64,000 nt of DNA from Phaeodactylum tricornutum CCAP 1055/1 (GCF_000150955.2 NC_011671.1:1-64000); one strand, 5' to 3'. Shown: positions 1 through 9,354, counted from the stretch's first letter. Numbers and translations are program-made. Notes: generated by a model from the letters alone, not told the origin.

Positions 1-293
1 TAACCCTAACCCTAACCCTAACCCTAACCCTAACCCTAACCCTAACCCTAACCCTAACCCTAACCCTAACCCTAACCCTAACCCTAACCCTAACCCTAAC
101 CCTAACCCTAACCCTAACCCTAACCCTAACCCTAACCCTAACCCTAACCCTAACCCTAACCCTAACCCTAACCCTAACCCTAACCCTAACCCTAACCCTA
201 ACCCTAACCCTAACCCTAACCCTAACCCTAACCCTAACCCTAACCCTAACCCTAACCCTAACCCTAACCCTAACCCTAACCCTAACCCTAACC
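1..293. repeat. Telomere array (CCCTAA)n
   Basis: Unbroken CCCTAA hexamers run from base 1 and stop in ACCTTTAAAA at about 293-300. The C-rich strand reads left to right, as expected at a left chromosome end. This anchors the window as a true terminus, so repeats in the next 10 kb are subtelomeric. I see no degenerate telomere repeats inside the array. Confidence 0.98.
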
Positions 294-299
294 TTTAAA

Positions 300-706
300 A
301 TTAGAAATTTTAAATGTTGGACGGACCGTGAGGTTTTGGATGTTGCATCATACACTGTCACTGCCAGCCAGAAATTTTGATTAGGCGGGTGTTTCGGTAG
401 GGTGTTTTCACAGCGTCACTTTACATTAGTAAGGATTTGAAAAAGATTTTATTGCTTTAGAAAAGAAGTACTGTTCTCCGGGTTAACCAAGAGGGTTTAC
501 TTATGTTGTTGGACACTGAACCCAGAGGAATTACTTACAACATCGGACAGTGAACTGGGAGGGAATACTTATATGTCGCACTGTGAACTCAGAGGGAATA
601 TTTATATGTCGCACTGTGAACTCAGAGGGTTAACTTATGAGGAGTTTTTAGATAGATTTTATACATCATTGAGGGAAAGTACTACTCTGGGTTCTCCCTC
701 CCCTTA
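300..706 (+). repeat. Subtelomeric repeat, sub-family 1, copy A (array plus anti-repeat tail)
   Basis: The whole stretch recurs almost unchanged at 1277-1687 and 7433-7841. The mobile-looking core runs from GATTTGAAAAAG (434) to CTTA (706). That left edge is set by the copy at 2912, which shares only this part. The core holds units of about 33 bp with cores at 518-528 (GAACCCAGAGG), 552-562, 585-595 and 618-628. These are followed by an AT-rich tail (AGTTTTTAGATAGATTTTA) and one inverted copy, CTCTGGGTTC, at 685-694. Bases 518-527 and 685-694 are exact reverse complements (10 bp). No coding potential is visible. Confidence 0.9.
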
Positions 707-814
707 GGATGTAGGGCAGCGGTAGCTCTAATTGCAGTAGTGGGAGAATGACTCTATGTGGTCAGTACTGGTCTGATATGGATTTATGGTGAATTTGTTA
801 AGTGGAGAAATGTA

Positions 815-1083
815 CTTAAAGACAATCCTAGAGAATTATTTAAATGAGAGACAAACGAAGTTGAAGATCCCAGAGCCATTACTTATTAAAAAGACAAACT
901 GTGTTGAAGATCCCGGTGCATTTACCTACGCAAAAGACATATCAAGTTGAAGATCCCGGTGCAATTACTTACGCAAAAGACATGGCATGTTGAAGATTCC
1001 GGTGCAATTACTTAGAAATAGTTTTTGGATAAATTTTATTCAGCCAGGTATACCCCTGGTTCTCTGGGATCTTCTTGCCCTTA
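815..1083 (+). repeat. Subtelomeric repeat, sub-family 3 (GAAGATCCCAGAG array)
   Basis: Units of about 43-45 bp have cores at 863-875 (GAAGATCCCAGAG), 906-918, 949-961 and 992-1004, each followed by an ATTACTTA-like half. The tail AGTTTTTGGATAAATTTTA is clearly homologous to the tail of the other sub-families. The inverted copy CTCTGGGATCTTC at 1062-1074 is the exact 13-bp reverse complement of 863-875. The element ends in CTTA at 1083. The left edge is uncertain: a weak unit (CCTAGAGAATTATTTA) near 828 suggests it starts around 815. Confidence 0.85.
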
Positions 1084-1687
1084 GGGATCTTCCACTCCGG
1101 TACCGTTTTCCCACTTTGCCATTTGCAAAGGCCAGAAATCCTCCAAAGCGGACAATTGCTGCACCGACTACATTAATGCCTTGTCCGTGGCAGCTTGTTG
1201 GAGTTGCTTGCTAGACCTCTTCCTAATGGGTGTGCCTATCATTTGAATGTTGAAGTTGTTTTGGTTGCATGACTGTGAAAATTAGAAATTTTAAATGTTG
1301 GATGGACCGTGAGGTTTTGGATGTTGCATCATACACCGTCACTGCCAGCCAGAAATTTTGATTAGGCGGGTGTTTCGGTAGGGTGTTTTCACAGCGTCAC
1401 TTTACATTAGTAAGGATTTGAAAAAGATTTTATTGCTTTAGAAAAGAAGTGTTGTTCTCCGGGTTAACCAAGAGGGTTTACTTATGTTGTTGGACACTGA
1501 ACCCAGAGGAATTACTTACAACATCGGACAGTGAACTGGGAGGGAATACTTATATGTCGCACTGTGAACTCAGAGGGAATATTTATATGTTGCACTGTGA
1601 ACTCAGAGGGTTAACTTATGATGAGTTTTTAGATAGATTTTATACATCATTGTAGGAAAGTACTACTCTGGGTTCTCCCTCCCCTTA
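1084..1687 (+). repeat. 604-bp duplicated block with sub-family 1 repeat, copy B
   Basis: This block is nearly identical to 7237-7841, with only a handful of differences (for example near 1207 and 1292). It starts exactly where the sub-family 3 element ends and includes a full sub-family 1 repeat (about 1415-1687, anti-repeat 1666-1675). An open frame at 1449-1655 lies wholly within repeat units and is not a gene. Such high identity between two blocks 6 kb apart implies recent duplication or gene conversion. Confidence 0.88.
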
Positions 1688-2760
1688 GGGTCTGATAAAC
1701 TAGAAAACTGCAACGATAACGGGCTAAAACGTGTCTGTGGGACCAAAGGATAGTAGATACGATAAAAGACGTAAAACAAAGACTTATAAGCATAAACCCA
1801 AGATAAAGGGATAAAGAACCCCGATATGCTTGTCGTAGGGTTTTTCTACTATAACATTGGCAATCTCTTTGGCCAGAGGAATTATACGCTCATAAAAAGA
1901 TTTCCTTGATTGGCTATTTGTATCACTGTCTTCAACAGATGAGAAAGTTATTTCATCTTCCTCTTCAAATAGAACAGTATGTTGGAAAAGATCAGCTGGA
2001 GGATTTGTGCCAACCAGGGCATCTTTAACAAACCCGGCTTTCCCATGGCATGAAGAATTGCAGTGTTGCTGTAATTGGTGCAGTAGCTTTCAGCAGAGTC
2101 AACCCATAAATTCTGGAGAAACAACTGCTTCTATGGGAATATCCGCAAGTTTGTTTGTTGACGGAAGGAGAGGGCCATCCACATCGTGATTTCGTAGAGA
2201 CTCGCAAAGTATTGACAAGTCATGGTATTGTTTCATGCAGTCTCCATTTCTGTAACCATAGAGACTATAGATTGACCACCATACCACACTGACGTCATGA
2301 TGAGTAACCCCCTGGTACTCTGGACAGATTATAATCAGGGTATACATGATGTGTCGGCAAGGAATGCCAACATGGGAAAAATACTGGCAAGAGCAAAAGA
2401 GCCGATTGTTAACAATCTTGTCAAAATTTCCGATAAACGCTTTGGCAAAGTCGCACAATAGTACCCAAGACAATCTCAACGTTGGCTCAAATCCACCATC
2501 AAAATTTCCGACAAACGCTTTGGCAAAGTCGCACAATAGTACCACACTGCTTTTTTTTACAAAATGCTGTTGAGACATGCTCTTGCTATGTTGTTAACGG
2601 CGAAGCACTCTTTCGAACTTACCAATAGTTGCGCATATTCAGAGAAAGAGCCCCATTGTGCAGAGTGTCGTTCCTCATTGTTACAATCAATCACTCTTTC
2701 TTGGAAAAGTGAATTGTTATATCATTATGTTGTGTTGTGTTGCCTCTCCAGCTTGATATG
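1688..2760 (-). mobile_element. Mutator-like (MULE) transposase relic with SWIM zinc finger
   Basis: The minus-strand frame 2578-2099 encodes a SWIM zinc knuckle (F-C-S-C near residue 62, then P-C-R-H-I), the CxCx(n)CxH signature of MULE/FAR1 transposases. Coding similarity continues in other frames on both sides. Upstream, about 2580-2710 reads VIDCNNEERHSAQWGSF. Downstream, about 2045-1789 ends in a long open stretch containing YERIIPLAKEIANVI. The gene is therefore broken in at least two places and lacks its catalytic DDE half. A 45-bp segment of the frame is duplicated (2418-2477 and 2490-2540), repeating L-C-D-F-A-K-A-F. The low end (1688-1850) is homologous to 10272-10440, so this is a small family. 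Confidence 0.7.
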
Positions 2761-2911
2761 AAAAACGGAAGAGCCGGCCGGTCCTCAACATTCAATCTGG
2801 GAGAGCCCGCCGGGCCAGGTGCTAATTCGGATTGTGGGGAAATGAAAATTCCTTTTCGAGGATTCCTAATGTCGCATCATGACGTAAATGGCGTGCTGTT
2901 TGATAAGATTT
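2761..2911. other. Unassigned subtelomeric spacer
   Basis: About 150 bp between the MULE relic and the next repeat. It has two GC-rich similar bits (GAGCCGGCCGG near 2771 and GAGCCCGCCGGGCC near 2801) and no coding potential or recognisable element end. Confidence 0.4.
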
Positions 2912-3172
2912 GATTTGAAAAAGATTTTATTGCATTGGAAAAGAACTATCGTTCTCCAGGTTAACCAAATGGGTTTACTTATGTTGTAGGACAGTGAACC
3001 CAGAGTAATTACTTACAAAATCGGATAGTGAACTCGGAGTAATTACTTACATGTCGGATAGTGAACTCAGAGTAATTACTTACATGTCGGATAGTGAACT
3101 CAGAGTAATTACTTAGGCGTAGTTTTTGGATAGATTATATACATCATTGTATGTGGGTTCTCCCTCCCCTTA
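2912..3172 (+). repeat. Subtelomeric repeat, sub-family 1b
   Basis: This is a full-length relative of sub-family 1, starting at GATTTGAAAAAG and ending in CTTA. It has four units of about 33 bp with the variant half CCCAGAGTAATTACTTA. The anti-repeat is shortened to GTGGGTTC (about 3153-3160), so only 7 bp still pair with GAACCCA. Sequence to the left is unrelated to that left of copies A to C, which fixes the 5' edge of the element. Confidence 0.85.
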
Positions 3173-3399
3173 GGGTTAGCCGAGAAGAGTTACTTATGTT
3201 GTTGGACACTGAACCCAGAGGAATTACTTACAACATCGGACAGTGAACTGGGAGGGAATACTTATATGTCGCACTGTGAACTCAGAGGGAATATTTATAT
3301 GTCGCACTGTGAACTCAGAGGGTTAACTTATGAGGAGTTTTTAGATAGATTTTATACATCATTGTAGGAAAGTACTACTCTGGGTTCTCCCTCCCCTTA
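3173..3399 (+). repeat. Subtelomeric repeat, sub-family 1, tail-to-head second copy
   Basis: Starts at GGGTTAGCCGAGAAG directly after the CTTA of the previous copy and ends in CTTA at 3399, with anti-repeat CTCTGGGTTC at 3378-3387. It lacks the first 50 bp or so of a full copy (the GATTTGAAAAAG part). The same two-copy arrangement with the same junction is present at 7842. The last bases overlap the stop codon of the recombinase gene on the other strand. Confidence 0.85.
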
Positions 3400-4950
3400 G
3401 GATCCCTGAAGTCGAATGGGATGGAGTCTTGGAGGACGCCCACCTAGTATCTCACCACGAAAAGATGGCGTATTCCATTCGCTGAACACCCTCGAAACTT
3501 GTCGATCATTTTTCGGATTAAATGATAGGTAATCAAAAATAGTATGCACTGCTTTCATCAGCCATCCTGCCCGGAAGCATACCCATGTTGTGAGCAATAG
3601 AGCACTTTCATTTGCCATTTCGACTGCAGAGCGCTTAGCCGAATGTGTTGAGAGTCCGGCTGAAATGCCGTGCTTATGAAGCAAACCGCTATAGTAATAG
3701 GCAGCATTGGCTGGGGGATCCAATCCAACCGTTTCTTCTTCTCCTGTCAGATTGAATATTCCTGGCTCATTGTTGACACTAGTTGTACCGACGCAGCTGC
3801 TACCATCAAATTCCTCGCTAAAATCTTCATCATCCTGATACAAACCGGCAGCTCTAGCCATTTCGTTCGGACCTACAAGCTCCTCGCTTGTCTTAATTAG
3901 TCGCTCCAAAAGTGCTTGAAAGTACTTGGTGACTTTTTTGCTGGAATCTACCTTTGCTTTCAAAGTACTATCTTGGGTAGTCTCATTTCCAATTTCTTCA
4001 TCATTGATGTTTCCAGCTGATAAATTGCGCAACTCCACTTTTTCGGCAAAGGTCGGGAACAACGAGTCGTTTGGGTTGGTATTCATCACAGCACTATAGG
4101 CAAATGCAAACACCCAATCAAGCAACATTTCACTTTGGTGAGGAACAATAGAAAGATCCTGCTCGTGGCTGACTTTCGACCTCCACAGCCTCACAACAAA
4201 GGTCTTGTCACCACTATCGGCCCATTCTGATGGCTCACCAAGAGAAACTCTAGACCGTGATATCATGGCCACTTCCTGGCCCCGGCCGGCTAAGTATCGG
4301 AGCGTCAAAAGATAAAATAACATATCCGCCATCGGAAAAGAACCGTCCCAGATACATAAAAACGCAATTACAAGAAAGTCGTTCCGAGCAGCTGTGACAT
4401 GAGATCTGGCCAGAGGCGTCTTGTTCCGGACGGCTCTTTCAACAAAACGTCTTGTCATGGACTGGCGAATTCGCGTTTGTTGCGCATCGTCGAAAGATCT
4501 CTTTAGCCCCAAATCAAGGCAACGACGAAGAATCTCGTTCTTAATGGAGCTCAGGTATCGTTCTGCCGTGTTGTACGAAATTCCGTTGCCATCCGAGAAA
4601 TTGTCCTGCGTTTCGTTCTTATTCCCACGGAGTTTTTCAGCCCTTGTCAAATATCCAGCAAAGAGATTCAGCAGTTTGTCGTTGATCTTTTCCGCGGCGA
4701 TGGTTTTGAACGAGTACTGCGTCTGCGCATCACCATCCAATCTTTCGCTGTTATCAATGTTGTTGCTATCTGTGCTGTTATTGATGCTTCTTATTGGAAA
4801 GAGCTGCTGCTTCTCTTTTCCGCCAATGGTGCCGGACGAAATCACCTCTTCAAGGAAGAGATCGAAGTGCCGAGATGCCGCCTTGAGCGATGACTCCGAA
4901 GAGCATCCCTTGCGAAGTTCGGTGACACCCTTGAGTTTTTGACAATTCAT
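3397..4950 (-). CDS. Crypton-like tyrosine recombinase (transposase)
   Basis: A 517-residue protein of the tyrosine recombinase fold used by Cryptons to cut and rejoin DNA. The C-terminal half carries the expected catalytic order: an Arg box (R-Y-L-A-G-R-G-Q-E near residue 225), a Lys candidate in the beta-hairpin (L-W-R-S-K), an H-S-A-K-R box near 430, then R-A-G-W and a Tyr candidate in F-D-Y-L-S-F near 470. The H-x-x-R/RAGW/Tyr layout is typical of stramenopile Crypton recombinases. No reverse transcriptase lies nearby, which argues against a DIRS element. The stop codon is the complement of TTA in the CTTA end of the adjoining repeat, so the native C-terminus has probably been replaced. 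The start is the first in-frame ATG. Catalytic residues look present; activity is unknown. Confidence 0.72.
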   Translation of the reverse strand: MNCQKLKGVTELRKGCSSESSLKAASRHFDLFLEEVISSGTIGGKEKQQLFPIRSINNSTDSNNIDNSERLDGDAQTQYSFKTIAAEKINDKLLNLFAGYLTRAEKLRGNKNETQDNFSDGNGISYNTAERYLSSIKNEILRRCLDLGLKRSFDDAQQTRIRQSMTRRFVERAVRNKTPLARSHVTAARNDFLVIAFLCIWDGSFPMADMLFYLLTLRYLAGRGQEVAMISRSRVSLGEPSEWADSGDKTFVVRLWRSKVSHEQDLSIVPHQSEMLLDWVFAFAYSAVMNTNPNDSLFPTFAEKVELRNLSAGNINDEEIGNETTQDSTLKAKVDSSKKVTKYFQALLERLIKTSEELVGPNEMARAAGLYQDDEDFSEEFDGSSCVGTTSVNNEPGIFNLTGEEETVGLDPPANAAYYYSGLLHKHGISAGLSTHSAKRSAVEMANESALLLTTWVCFRAGWLMKAVHTIFDYLSFNPKNDRQVSRVFSEWNTPSFRGEILGGRPPRLHPIRLQGS

Positions 4951-6344
4951 GATGTCTCAGCTAGGAAACAAGAGAACGAATCAGCAACAAAGGTACACAG
5001 TGCCTGCCGGTTTTGACTAGTATTGATTATTGTCTACTGCTGAACCAGAGGGGGAGGAGCGAAAATGATCAAGTTGCTATTGCTTGCTATCCTTCTGTTT
5101 ACTTCCCTTCCTTTCTTGGGAGGCAACAAACCGCTGCGACGTCAGGCACTACAAACGTCGTGGTTCAACTATTGACACGGCAAGAATGCGATGCGTCCGG
5201 TGAACAGGGAAAATGTGAGGCCTGTTTGGCGAAGAAAGATCACCGGCCGGACAGATTTGAAATTCCTGTGACATCGGCCGAGTCCGGGTTCGTCGTGACG
5301 TGGCATTGTGGCGACGGACAGGCGCGATTACAAACCTGTAGTCGATCCGTAAAACGGCCCAAAACTGTGGGACGAAGGAACTTACAGGTGCATACTGCCA
5401 GTTGTTTGTTTGGTAGAGTATGATTTGTTTGACTGTGAGTCACTCATTGTGGAACTTGTGCTTTTTCCTAAAAACAAAAGTTGCTTATGGGAGGAGGACT
5501 ATGAAAATTGTTGACTGGGGGCTTCCAAAAACTTGTGTTGTTACTTTGGTGTTGGTGGTGAATGGAATCTGAGAAAAATCTGACAGAATTCTGACAGAAA
5601 TTCTGTGAAAAATTTTCCATTCCTGGGAGAGATTTTTAACAAGTGATTTTTCGCATTTCTTCCAGTTTCTTATATATATATACTAATTAACTGTAATTAG
5701 GTTACCAAAGTGAAATTACTTACAATTCTGTATTTATATGCTCAAGGCAATAAAATTACAACTGGAGTTGATGCATATGCTCCTGACAGTCCAAAGGAAA
5801 TTGGAAACCACGTTTACACTTGGAGTTGGCAGACAACTTTAGAAAAGTTTACAATTAACAACGCAAATAAGGACTGTGAAAAGATGTTACATCAATCCGT
5901 CAATTTGATCTTGTCACATCTGGAAAAATTCATTGTTTCGTTAGGGGATGGCTAAATCACCTACTAAGTTTATCACTTATTCCATGTCACGGGTATTTCC
6001 CTGGTCCACCAACAAGAAAAATAGCTTGGTGCAGTAATGAGCCGGCGGGTTTCAAAATCACGTTCAAATATGTACTGATTCTACCTGTTAGGTCCTCAAC
6101 CGCACCTCACTGTAAACTGGTATGCTGCCGACACTCATAGGGAAATCGGAGTCGACAGTCAGAACTTCAGAAAAATTCACGACGCGAACGAGCCGTTTGG
6201 CCCGGAAGATTTTTTCATGGAAACTGCTGGAGAAGCTGTACGCACCGCAGTTGTACTGGCCAGAACAAAACATGATGGTACAGCCGAAAGAGAAACACTA
6301 ACTGCGGGAGCCGTAGTCCACTTCTTTGGGCTGTGAAGCAGCTC
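4951..6344. other. Gene-poor subtelomeric stretch
   Basis: I see no convincing gene. Open frames at 5013-5423 and 5710-5955 begin at TTG and GTG and match nothing I recognise. A plus-strand frame at about 6075-6336 is open for about 80 codons (with N-W-Y-A-A-D-T-H-R-E and E-P-F-G-P-E-D-F-F) but has no ATG at its start; it could be a host gene fragment. Around 5590-5700 the DNA is AT-rich with repeated GACAGAATTCTG-like words. Confidence 0.4.
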
Positions 6345-7030
6345 CCTGTGCTTGTATTGGCGTTGGTTGGTATTGGTTGTGTCGGTGCTGTCTACAGTGA
6401 CAACAAGAACAGCAACAACAACGACAGCAATGGGTGACAATGGCAACGGTCAAACCGGATCCGTCGACCCGTATCAAACAGAACCCTTATTTGGCTGCAG
6501 GTACCCACTGTGCTGTCATTTGGCACAACAAAAGCATGTCATTTGGGGCCGACAAAGGCCGCAATATTGTTTTACCATCGAAAATGCCTTGCTGCGATCG
6601 TGACGGAGGGAACCAAAGTTGGAATTGAATGAAAATTGCGGGAAGTATTGGTAGTTATCATTTCCGGTTGCAAGGGGCTTGCCAGTGTTTCATTGACCAA
6701 AGCTGGTGTTGGCAAAATATCAGTTGTATTGGGTCTCTCTATCTGTGACCAGAGGAAACCTTGCTTGGCTGCTATCCGTCGCAAACAACGCTTTCCATTT
6801 CCCTAGCCATAATGGGAGTGACCAAGAGAGTTGCAGATGCAGGCAGTGTGGGGGACAAGTAAAACCAAATAGAATCCACAATAAAAATAGTACAGGATAC
6901 AACAGATATCAAAATACAACCAACATGTGTGTAGAACAGCTATAGATACTACAAACACTCAAAAAAATGTGTAACAGTATGCTAACTTTAAAAAGACTAG
7001 TTGATTTAGTTCCTGAAGTGCAAGCAGTGT
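6345..7030. repeat. Diverged subtelomeric duplication, copy 1
   Basis: Aligns along its length with 8082-8790. Shared landmarks are a GTTGGT.TTGGTTGTG start, an AACAACAAGAACAGC tract, TGCTGCGATCG, GGGAGTGACCAAGA.AGTTGCAGAT and ATACTACAA near the right end. Divergence is far higher than in the 604-bp block, with many indels, so this pair is old. Neither strand gives a matching long frame in both copies, so I do not call it coding. Confidence 0.65.
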
Positions 7031-7082
7031 CTCCATTTTGTAGCGTGGTAGCGTTCGTAGTGTATTTGTAAACTTGTCGGTT

Positions 7083-7236
7083 GGCGCACACTGCTCGCGT
7101 TGAGCTTTATCCCAGCCTTATTCCGATTTTGTTCGACATCATTTAAACCCTGTCGCAAACTTTCTTTTGCGGAACTCCTGTTCCCTCTGTGCCGCTTCCC
7201 CCTGCTCCTTGAAATCGCGTCGAAGATATTGCGCCT
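7083..7236 (-). pseudogene. Coding relic, unknown family, copy 1
   Basis: On the minus strand about 7225-7155 reads YLRRDFKEQGEAAQREQ, followed by basic residues and a stop. A diverged copy of the same peptide (SFREQAKAAHREQD) is readable on the minus strand near 8995-8950. Conservation at the protein level suggests the C-terminus of a former gene carried by the diverged duplication. The family is not recognised. Confidence 0.35.
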
Positions 7237-7841
7237 GGGATCTTCCACTCCGGTACCGTTTTCCCACTTTGCCATTTGCAAAGGCCAGAAATCCTCCAAA
7301 GCGGACAATTGCTGCACCGACTACATTAATGCCTTGTCCGTGGCAGCTTGTTGGAGTTGCTCGCTAGACCTCTTCCTAATGGGTGTGCCTATCATTTGAA
7401 TGTTGAAGTTGTTTTGGTTGCATGACTGTGAAAATTAGAAATTTCCAAATGTTGGACGGACCGTGAGGTTTTGGATGTTGCATCATACACCGTCACTGCC
7501 AGCCAGAAATTTTGATTAGGCGGGTGTTTCGGTAGGGTGTTTTCACAGCGTCACTTTACATTAGTAAGGATTTGAAAAAGATTTTATTGCTTTAGAAAAG
7601 AAGTGTTGTTCTCCGGGTTAACCAAGAGGGTTTACTTATGTTGTTGGACACTGAACCCAGAGGAATTACTTACAACATCGGACAGTGAACTGGGAGGGAA
7701 TACTTATATGTCGCACTGTGAACTCAGAGGGAATATTTATATGTCGCACTGTGAACTCAGAGGGTTAACTTATGATGAGTTTTTAGATAGATTTTATACA
7801 TCATTGTAGGAAAGTACTACTCTGGGTTCTCCCTCCCCTTA
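7237..7841 (+). repeat. 605-bp duplicated block with sub-family 1 repeat, copy C
   Basis: Near-identical partner of 1084-1687. Here the block is preceded by uninterrupted sequence reading GCGCCTGGGATCTTCC (7231-7246), whereas at 1084 the same GGGATCTTCC directly follows a sub-family 3 element. This copy therefore acts as an empty site for that insertion. The sub-family 1 core spans about 7569-7841. Confidence 0.88.
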
Positions 7842-8068
7842 GGGTTTGCCGAGAAGGGTTACTTATGTTGTTGGACACTGAACCCAGAGGAATTACTTAC
7901 AACATCGGACAGTGAACTGGGAGGGAATACTTATACGTCGCACTGTGAACTCAGAGGGAATATTTATATGTCGCACTGTGAACTCAGAGGGTTAACTTAT
8001 GAGGAGTTTTTGGATAGATTTTATACATTATTGTAGGAAAGTACTACTCTGGGTTCTCCCTCCCCTTA
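7842..8068 (+). repeat. Subtelomeric repeat, sub-family 1, second copy in tandem
   Basis: Begins GGGTTTGCCGAGAAG immediately after the CTTA of copy C and ends in CTTA at 8068, with an intact CTCTGGGTTC anti-repeat. Its structure equals 3173-3399. The two pairs show that copies join at C^GGGTT, where a full copy would read CTCCGGGTTAACC. Confidence 0.85.
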
Positions 8069-8081
8069 GGGAAGCAATTGG

Positions 8082-8790
8082 CTGTCTTTGTTTTGACATT
8101 GGTTGGGATCGGTTGTGTTGATGATGTCTGCGGTAACAACAAGAACAGCGGCGATGACGACGAGAACAGCGGCGACGGCAACGGCGGCAGCGCCAACAAC
8201 AACAATGGTGAAACCAAATTTGTCATTTGGGACAAAGTAAACCATTTGTTGGCTGAAACTGCCCACATGTGCTGTCAAAAGACACAAATGCAAGCGTGCC
8301 GTTCGGAGCGAACGAAGGGATTTTCGACGATGGAAAAAGCCGTGCTGCGATCGCAACGTAGGAAACGGAAGGCAATGATACCAAAGCCGTATCCTGCAAA
8401 TCAAGAATATGGACACTATTGATAGATATCCTTCCAATTGCGAAGGGTTGACCAAAGCTGGTGTTGGCCAAAAAGCAGTCGAATTGGGTCACTCAATCTG
8501 TGACAGCAGGAAACCGTGCTTGGCTCCAGTAGCCCACGAGTTCTGCTGTCTGTCGCAAACAAACCATGATGGGAGTGACCAAGAAAGTTGCAGATACAGG
8601 CAGTGTGGGGGGTTGAACAAGTATTGCCAAATAGAATCCACAATAGAAATAGAAGATAAATTAATCATCAACAAAATGCAACCAACATGTGGTTAGAACG
8701 TCTACAGATACTACAAGCAAATTGAGAAAGCGTAACAAATTATAATGTTAAAGAAGACTACTTGATGTTGTTTCTGTAGAGCCCAGGCTA
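8082..8790. repeat. Diverged subtelomeric duplication, copy 2
   Basis: Partner of 6345-7030. It has an expanded GGCGA/AACAGC-rich section (8145-8200) that creates low-complexity open frames on both strands. These frames begin at non-ATG codons and are not conserved in the other copy. Confidence 0.65.
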
Positions 8791-9354
8791 TCAATAGGGC
8801 CAGCGCAACTGTTTCGTATCGCTCGATTTGGTACGTCGTTTGCTTCTTGCTCGACCGTCGCCTGTTTTGTTTGCTCTCTTTCCTGATTGTCCTACGAGGC
8901 GTCTAATTCTTGCTTTAGCGGTTCTTCGAACCACTGCCAATATCCTGCTCCCGGTGCGCCGCTTTCGCCTGCTCCCGAAAACTCTTGTGGAAGGATTTTA
9001 CATCGTCTTCCTCCTTCCGGGAAGTCACACAGCAGCGGGCGAGTCTGTTGCAAATGAAGTACCAGCCAGATTTCGTAAAACGCTCCGAATTTCGCTCCAA
9101 ATCAGCAACCTACATCATCACTAGTTTTGTCCGGTGGTAGTCAGGTATACCCGCAAAAGATGTCCGCGGTCGATGGAATTCTCATGCTGCATCGTAGCTG
9201 CAAGCATGATGCCGTCCGTGTAAACAGTATAGAAAAATTCGACGAAAAAATCCTGTAGAAGCTGTATCGACAGCAAGTTTTGTACTCCAGAGTCAGAAAA
9301 CGGCTGTACGTATGGCCGACAAAGCCACGCAACGTAACGTGCTGACGCAAACGC
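8791..9354 (-). other. Subtelomeric spacer with a second coding relic
   Basis: About 9100-8915 on the minus strand is open and ends in the FREQAKAAHREQD peptide shared with 7155-7225. The stretch 9121-9354 shows no gene I can support; several overlapping frames exist but none resembles a family. No element ends are visible. Confidence 0.35.

Noticed and set aside
435-708. CRISPR-like appearance of 33-bp regular repeats with an anti-repeat
   Set aside because: The organism is a eukaryote, the sequence between cores is itself repeated and not unique spacers, and no cas-like gene is near.
987-1214. Open frames inside repeat blocks (987-1214, 1449-1655, 7167-7367, 7603-7809)
   Set aside because: They lie wholly in subtelomeric repeats, recur with the repeats and show no codon or family signal.
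3397-4950. DIRS retroelement as the source of the tyrosine recombinase
   Set aside because: No reverse transcriptase or RNase H frame is present on either side; Crypton fits better.
5013-5423. 136-codon plus-strand frame upstream of the Crypton gene
   Set aside because: It starts at TTG, has no ATG nearby and no recognised domain.
8078-8422. Asn/Gly/Asp-rich frame in the diverged duplication
   Set aside because: It starts at TTG, its composition comes from a simple-sequence expansion, and the partner copy does not keep the frame.
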